From Rhodothermia bacterium (GTDB lineage: Bacteria > Bacteroidota > Rhodothermia > Rhodothermales > JABDKH01): a stretch of DNA of 10,221 bases. The notes under the pieces were generated by a model. That model ran no database searches. It saw nothing but the letters and a program-made list of their open reading frames with translations, and was not told the origin of the DNA. The DNA lies in the NCBI GenBank assembly GCA_030431165.1, contig JAUIJQ010000064.1, positions 1-10,221 of the forward strand. The letters run 5' to 3'. The first letter of the stretch is position 1. Each line of letters begins with the position of its first letter. The translations under genes were made by a program, and so were the position numbers. Shown here piece after piece: positions 7,134-10,221 of this stretch.

Positions 7134-7551
7134 CTACGCGGCGCAGCGGCTGGGCATTTTCAGACGGGCGATTTGAAGACTCTGCTAACCGTCCGGTATT
7201 GTCGCTGTTCCTCCGCTCTGCTCCAGGAAGTGCGCCGGGGGCACCGAGATCTGGTCGGAGATTCAGAATGCTCACGTGCCACAGCGATGCGCCACGTGCA
7301 AACTGAAGTAACGTGTACTGCGTATCGTCGCCAAGTCGCAGGTACAGGCGCTGGTTTTCAAGCGCGCCATCAACGGCCGCCTCGCGGATACTCGCAATCG
7401 GGATATTCCGCCGCACGCGGCCGGATGTTGCCCAACCGCGGACCTCGATGTGTGATTCGTGCAACTGTGCTCGCCCTGCGAGCAGTCGTCTGCCGAATGA
7501 TAGGAGGCGTCCCTGGACAAGCGGTTCCTGGCGCCTGGTAGTTTTACGCAT
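7036..7551 (-). CDS. Small PH-like domain protein (hypothetical), 3' end overlaps the VWA gene
   Basis: The protein has 171 aa with ATG at 7551. Residues ~26-97 look like a real folded domain: AGRAQLHESHIEVRGWATSG, RRNIPIASIREA, NQRLYLRLGDDTQYTLLQFA, RGASLWHVSI. This 'strand-GW-R-IP...I' pattern with a closing RG..LW helix is what small bacterial PH-like proteins show. There is no signal peptide or TM segment. From residue ~100 the sequence becomes low-complexity (Gly/Pro/Ser/Arg), and codons 140-171 overlap the VWA gene in another frame. In the VWA frame a TAG abuts the VWA ATG, so a one-base slip or sequencing error could restore a conventional gene end. As read, the frame stays open to TGA at 7036. 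Function unknown. It is probably the first gene of the operon running down to hflX. Confidence 0.6.
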   Translation of the reverse strand: MRKTTRRQEPLVQGRLLSFGRRLLAGRAQLHESHIEVRGWATSGRVRRNIPIASIREAAVDGALENQRLYLRLGDDTQYTLLQFARGASLWHVSILNLRPDLGAPGALPGAERRNSDNTGRLAESSNRPSENAQPLRRVDDFSEPSRPTGTGGGRHSADHPSVQLPSAAAN

Positions 7552-7636
7552 AGTTCAGTCGGGTTCTCAGGAGAGTTCGACTGCTTTAGGTTGCTGCTTA
7601 AGGCTCGAACCCACTCGGCAAACAAGGGTCGTGCCC

Positions 7637-7683
7637 AAAAACGAGAAAGCCCGGGTTCCCACCAAAAAACCCCGGGCCTTCTC
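7637..7683 (-). terminator. Intrinsic terminator A (minus strand)
   Basis: The stem is GCCCGGG (7649-7655) with CCCGGGC (7671-7677), extended past one mismatch by GAGAA (7643-7647) with TTCTC (7679-7683), with a 15-nt loop. On the minus strand the stem is followed by GTTTTTG (five T at 7641-7637), giving a good intrinsic terminator for minus-strand transcription. The plus strand has no T-tract. No gene directly upstream needs it, since the M28 gene already has terminator B, so it may end a small transcript. Confidence 0.7.
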
Positions 7684-7722
7684 AGAAGTGCATATTTAGA
7701 GATGCATTTCTTTAGAGGACGG
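7683..7722 (-). repeat. Diverged ~40-nt repeat, copy A
   Basis: On the plus strand this begins CAGAAGTGC and ends GGACGG. It aligns with copy B at 7919-7957, sharing the first nine bases, the central TGCA and the final GGACGG. Both copies centre on a hairpin and lie just upstream (minus sense) of a GC-rich terminator. Confidence 0.55.
7684..7711 (-). other. Hairpin abutting terminator A
   Basis: AGAAGTGCAT (7684-7693) and ATGCATTTCT (7702-7711) form a 10-bp stem with one imperfect pair and an 8-nt loop. It sits with no gap against the terminator A stem, giving two stacked hairpins. Its counterpart is the hairpin at 7922-7945. Confidence 0.65.
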
Positions 7723-7835
7723 ATGCAGACGCTCCGTTCAGGCCAAAACCCGTCCGCAAAACTGGCCGCTGTGGGGTGAAATATTCCGCAGAGCACATAC
7801 GACGAAAAGCACGCGACGTTTGGAACGCTCGGGGC

Positions 7836-7869
7836 AAAAAGAAAGGCCCGAGTCGTAGAGACTCGGGCC
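7836..7869 (-). terminator. Intrinsic terminator B, downstream of the M28 peptidase gene
   Basis: A perfect 10-bp stem GGCCCGAGTC (7845-7854) / GACTCGGGCC (7860-7869) with 5-nt loop is followed on the minus strand by TTTCTTTTT (7844-7836). This is a textbook intrinsic terminator for the M28 peptidase transcript, 150 nt past its stop codon. Confidence 0.85.
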
Positions 7870-7876
7870 CAATAAC

Positions 7877-7905
7877 CTAAGCGCGGTTTCCCAGGCCGGG
7901 CTTAG
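7877..7905 (-). other. Hairpin just upstream of terminator B
   Basis: CTAAGC (7877-7882) pairs with GCTTAG (7900-7905). After one mismatch CGG (7884-7886) pairs with CCG (7896-7898), closing a 9-nt loop. On the minus strand it ends 7 nt before the terminator B stem, so the 3' UTR of the peptidase gene would fold as consecutive hairpins. Element A has no equivalent of this stem. Confidence 0.5.
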
Positions 7906-7918
7906 ATCCACCCTAAAG

Positions 7919-7957
7919 CAGAAGTGCGTCTTGCGATGTGCACTTTTAAAGGGACGG
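7919..7957 (-). repeat. Diverged ~40-nt repeat, copy B, with hairpin
   Basis: This is the counterpart of copy A, 236 bp away. It contains AAGTGC (7922-7927) and GCACTT (7940-7945), a 6-bp stem with a 12-nt loop extendable by two weaker pairs. Although the loop and stem bases differ from copy A, pairing is kept in both, hinting that the fold matters. Confidence 0.55.
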
Positions 7958-8018
7958 TGGTCGATTTCCTTTTCAGGAGCGGCGGACAAATATTTTTGAT
8001 CGACGGCGAGTTTTCCGG

Positions 8019-9401
8019 TTAGCGAATGAGGCCAACCGGGAATACCACCGGGCTCTCGTGCCCTGAATTGGTGACAGACGACACGCCGAACAGATAGTTG
8101 TCGATGACGATGTTGTCGAGGGTGTACGCGGTCACGTTTCCGACAAATCGGCTGTTTGTCCACTGGGGGGCTGTGGTAGGGCGCCAGTGAACGACGTATC
8201 CGGCAAGGTCAGGGTGCGCTACGTCTTTCCACGCGAGGCGCGTTGAGGGCTGAACAGCACCCCCGATCCTGACTTCAGCAGGTGCAGGCGGTGCCCATGC
8301 CAGGGCCGCCAGCGTGATCGCGTTGACGGCAGTCAGCTTCGCGGCGTAGTCAAAATCGACGCCCTCCACAACGTCGCCGTACTCGATGCCGTCTTCGACC
8401 CGGATATCCTGGTGTTGGCGCGTATAGTTCTCATGCGTCTCCATGATTCTGACACCGGGGAATCCGGCATCATTAAAGGGACGATGGTGGCCACCGCGAC
8501 CAAACCGGTCGAGCCGATAAATCATCATCGCATCGAGGTTTGGGAAGTACTGGTCGGTCAGCCGATCGATGTACCTGGCAACCTGCCGCGACGGGCCATC
8601 GACCTCCCCACCGTACACGCGGACGGATCGCAGCGCGTCGGCATCGATCACCGGCATGGGCTCGGAAAAAACGCGGAACGTGTTGTTCTCGATGACTCCG
8701 TCGATCCCGTGGATATTTCCGATCATGTCGTTGTTCAGGACGGCCACGATATTCCAGCCTTCATCCCGCGCCTTGGCTGCAAGGTGCTGACCGCCGAACA
8801 GCCCCTGCTCTTCGCCTGACAATCCGGCGTAGACAACGGTGTGATCGAAGGTGTGCTGCGACAGCACGCGGGCTGCCTCGATGACGCCCGCCATTCCCGA
8901 TGCGTTGTCGTTTGCCCCCGGTGCGTCTGTCTCGCCGTCTGTAGATCGCGAGGCACGCGAGTCGATGTCGCCGCTCATGATCACGTAGCTGTCTGGATAT
9001 GTGGCGCCACGTTGGACCGCAACAACATTGACGATCCACACATCTTCGGGAATCCTGCGGTTGTCAGCAGCGCGAACGAGCGTACGCTGGTACCAGACGT
9101 CGAGGCAGCCGCCACATGCATCCGACACGCGGTCAAACTCTGCCTTGATCCAGCGCCGCGCCGCTCCGATGCCGCGGGTGGTGGAGACGGTGTCAGACAG
9201 CGTGTTGCGCGTGCCAAATCCGGCGAGACGCCGGATGTCGGATTCGATTCGGTCGGCTGATACCGCATCGATGATCTGAAAGAGGCGATCATCCTGCGCC
9301 GCCGGCTGGGCGGATGCCGTTCCGGATGGTGCGACGATGAAGAGGATGGCAAATGCGATGACGGGGCCCGCCAGGGCAGACCGCGTTAAGAGATGTGGCA
9401 T
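8019..9401 (-). CDS. Exported M28-family metallopeptidase with C-terminal FnIII-like domain
   Basis: The chosen start, ATG at 9401, gives 460 aa with a clear signal peptide (hydrophobic ~10-24, cleavage near TASA|QP at 31-32). The longer in-frame reading to 9788 is antisense to uvrA and lacks sense. The peptidase domain spans ~36-370. Matching to Aeromonas aminopeptidase gives GANDNASG with bridging Asp (D165), SGEEQGL with catalytic/ligand Glu pair (E197, E198), NNDMIG (D225) and RQHQD (H330). The first zinc ligand, usually His in H-x-D-S, is Asp here (SGDIDS, D145). Residues ~375-460 form an FnIII-like beta domain (TRLAWKDVAHPDLAGYVVHW, SVTNSGHESP). It would cleave N-terminal residues or dipeptides in the periplasm or outside the cell. 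Single-gene transcript ending at terminator B, divergent from uvrA. Confidence 0.9.
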   Translation of the reverse strand: MPHLLTRSALAGPVIAFAILFIVAPSGTASAQPAAQDDRLFQIIDAVSADRIESDIRRLAGFGTRNTLSDTVSTTRGIGAARRWIKAEFDRVSDACGGCLDVWYQRTLVRAADNRRIPEDVWIVNVVAVQRGATYPDSYVIMSGDIDSRASRSTDGETDAPGANDNASGMAGVIEAARVLSQHTFDHTVVYAGLSGEEQGLFGGQHLAAKARDEGWNIVAVLNNDMIGNIHGIDGVIENNTFRVFSEPMPVIDADALRSVRVYGGEVDGPSRQVARYIDRLTDQYFPNLDAMMIYRLDRFGRGGHHRPFNDAGFPGVRIMETHENYTRQHQDIRVEDGIEYGDVVEGVDFDYAAKLTAVNAITLAALAWAPPAPAEVRIGGAVQPSTRLAWKDVAHPDLAGYVVHWRPTTAPQWTNSRFVGNVTAYTLDNIVIDNYLFGVSSVTNSGHESPVVFPVGLIR

Positions 9402-9507
9402 TAGGGTCTCGTCGTGAATAAATCTTGTACGGCAGCGATCCTGAAGAAGGCTGGCGCGTTCCACCATGCCCCCCTCGTGCTTCCACACCGTCCACACCGG
9501 CCTCCCA
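9402..9507. promoter_or_regulatory. Divergent spacer between the M28 peptidase gene and uvrA
   Basis: This ~106-bp spacer must serve both genes. GAAGAAGG at 9443-9450 (+) is the only Shine-Dalgarno-like string, 15 nt before an in-frame ATG at 9466. An AT-rich patch at about 9415-9430 is the likeliest -10 area. I could not identify a confident promoter pair or an SOS (LexA) box. Confidence 0.35.
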
Positions 9508-10221
9508 GTGAGTAAACAAGCGGTCACCAAAGCGGCCAAGAACTCGACGAAGAATTCGGCCGGGACGGCAACGAAGACCACCAAGAAGACCACCAAGAAG
9601 ACCACCAAGAAGGCCGCAAAGAAGACGGCCGGGCGGGCGGCGAGCAGAACAAGCACCAACCGGCCGATTGTTCTGCGGGGCGCGCGACAGCACAACCTGA
9701 AGGAAGTTGATCTGGAGTTGCCGCGCAACAAACTTATCGTTTTCACCGGACCGTCGGGTTCGGGTAAGTCGTCCCTCGTCTTCGACACAATCTATGCTGA
9801 GGGGCAGCGCCGGTACGTCGAGAGCCTGAGCGCGTACGCGAGGCAGTTCCTCGAGCGCATGGACAAGCCGGATGTTGACTTCATCTCCGGTCTTGCGCCG
9901 GCAATCGCGATCGAGCAGAAAACGGTCAGCCGCAATCCGCGATCAACCGTCGCAACGCAGACCGAGGTTTACGACCATCTGCGCCTGCTGTATGCCCGCG
10001 TTGGCAAGACCATTTCACCAATCAGCGGCGAAGAGGTAACGCGCGATTCCCCGAGGTCGGTTGCTACCGCGATTGCGTCTACACTTGGCGACGGCGCACG
10101 ATTCTACCTGTGCCTGGATTTTCCCGACCGAAAGGGCATTCCCGTTCAGCGTGAGCTGGAGTCACTTGTTGCCCGCGGCTTCAGTCGCATTCTTGTTCGG
10201 CCGACCGATGCGCAGGCCGCG
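9508..10221 (+). CDS. uvrA: UvrABC excinuclease subunit A, N-terminal part, with lysine-rich extension (3'-truncated)
   Basis: 238 codons are visible to the window edge. From residue ~53 the sequence follows UvrA closely: VLRGARQHNLKEVDLELPRN, Walker A GPSGSGKSS (81-89, Lys 87), FDTIYAEGQRRYVESLSAYA, RQFLERMDKPDVDFISGL, then the signature-like IEQKTVSRNPRSTV. UvrA is the damage-recognition ATPase of nucleotide excision repair; it loads UvrB. In E. coli the Walker A Lys is residue 37, so this protein carries about 50 extra N-terminal residues with 13 Lys, 2 Arg and no acidic residue, including KTTK repeats. After LLYARVGKT the segment reads ISPISGEEV, lacking the Cys found in E. coli (EPRCP) and typical of Bacteroidota UvrA. 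The start is uncertain: GTG 9508 fits the composition; ATG 9466 would add 14 unlike residues but follows GAAGAAGG. Confidence 0.93.
   Translation, partial: MSKQAVTKAAKNSTKNSAGTATKTTKKTTKKTTKKAAKKTAGRAASRTSTNRPIVLRGARQHNLKEVDLELPRNKLIVFTGPSGSGKSSLVFDTIYAEGQRRYVESLSAYARQFLERMDKPDVDFISGLAPAIAIEQKTVSRNPRSTVATQTEVYDHLRLLYARVGKTISPISGEEVTRDSPRSVATAIASTLGDGARFYLCLDFPDRKGIPVQRELESLVARGFSRILVRPTDAQAA
9574..9609 (+). repeat. 12-nt tandem repeat encoding KTTK in the uvrA extension
   Basis: Three perfect in-frame copies of AAGACCACCAAG (9574-9585, 9586-9597, 9598-9609) are followed by a diverged fourth unit encoding KAAK (9610-9621). Copy number could vary by slippage without disrupting the frame, lengthening or shortening the basic tail. 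Confidence 0.92.

Larger units (their letters stand above)
7552..8018. other. 467-bp gene-free region rich in hairpins
   Basis: No ORF here has protein-like composition. The longest minus-strand ORF runs through two terminator stems. The region lies between the M28 peptidase stop and the start of the PH-like gene. It holds two minus-strand terminators, three further hairpins and a duplicated ~40-nt element (listed separately). It should also contain the promoter of the PH-like/VWA/hflX operon somewhere in 7552-7636, but no convincing boxes are visible there. Confidence 0.7.

Noticed and set aside
7600..7625. tRNA T-arm-like string GGTTCGAGCC on the minus strand
   Set aside because: The flanks do not pair into a T-arm and no D-arm, anticodon arm or acceptor stem is present; not a tRNA or a clear tRNA remnant.
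7272..7796. Minus-strand ORF of 174 aa through the gene-free region
   Set aside because: It passes through terminator A and its hairpin, shifts frame relative to the PH-like gene, and has no domain-like composition.
7849..7957. Possible tmRNA, RNase P RNA or SRP RNA on the minus strand
   Set aside because: None of the conserved motifs of these RNAs is present; the folds are explained by terminator B and neighbouring hairpins.
9541..9621. Lys/Thr repeat DNA read as a CRISPR-like or non-coding repeat
   Set aside because: The units are contiguous without spacers and are in frame with uvrA, so a coding repeat explains them.
9402..9788. Upstream in-frame extension of the M28 ORF (to 589 aa) with a hydrophobic Phe/Leu/Val-rich stretch
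   Set aside because: It is the antisense of the uvrA Lys-rich tail and Walker region; the Phe/Val runs are the reverse of AAG/ACC repeats. A signal peptide begins at the ATG at 9401.

Overview
This window is chromosomal DNA that best fits the Rhodothermia/Rhodothermota branch of the wider Bacteroidota. Three things suggest this. A secreted PQQ-type dehydrogenase ends in a type IX secretion (Por) sorting domain with an NYPNPF motif. The UvrA has the cysteine-free SPISGEEV stretch seen in Bacteroidota-type UvrA. Shine-Dalgarno sequences are mostly absent and GC is fairly high. This placement is an inference from motifs; no 16S or marker-gene comparison was possible.

Layout. Positions 2-1015 (+) hold the 3' part of a secreted glucose/sorbosone-dehydrogenase-like protein. 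It converges with a SIMPL-domain (DUF541) envelope protein at 1057-1770 (-). A 118-bp divergent spacer follows, then a small acidic helical protein of unknown function at 1889-2152 (+). That gene converges with a CBS-CBS-ACT-like regulatory protein at 2190-2852 (-), and the gap between their stop codons consists entirely of a tandem octamer. Upstream of the CBS gene, read on the minus strand, comes a block of four genes transcribed from 7551 down to 3023: a small PH-like protein, a BatA-type von Willebrand factor A membrane protein, a three-TM protein with a PH-like tail, and the ribosome-associated GTPase HflX. Spacing in the block is tight: a 98-nt overlap, then gaps of 25 and 9 nt. It looks like an operon.

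Positions 7552-8018 carry no convincing gene but are full of structure. There are two strong minus-strand terminators, and each has an upstream hairpin belonging to a diverged ~40-nt repeat. Positions 8019-9401 (-) encode an exported M28 metallopeptidase with a C-terminal FnIII-like domain. Divergent from it, 9508 to the window end (+) is the start of uvrA, with an unusual lysine-rich N-terminal extension of about 50 residues.

Functionally this is mostly housekeeping and envelope biology: DNA repair, ribosome rescue, exported hydrolase and oxidoreductase, and membrane-anchored VWA/PH proteins. I found no mobile element, CRISPR array, tRNA or rRNA, and no clear undescribed defence or biosynthetic system. 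The points most worth a second look are the UvrA extension, the repeated hairpin-terminator modules with a possible small RNA, the octamer array, and the PH/VWA/PH gene arrangement.
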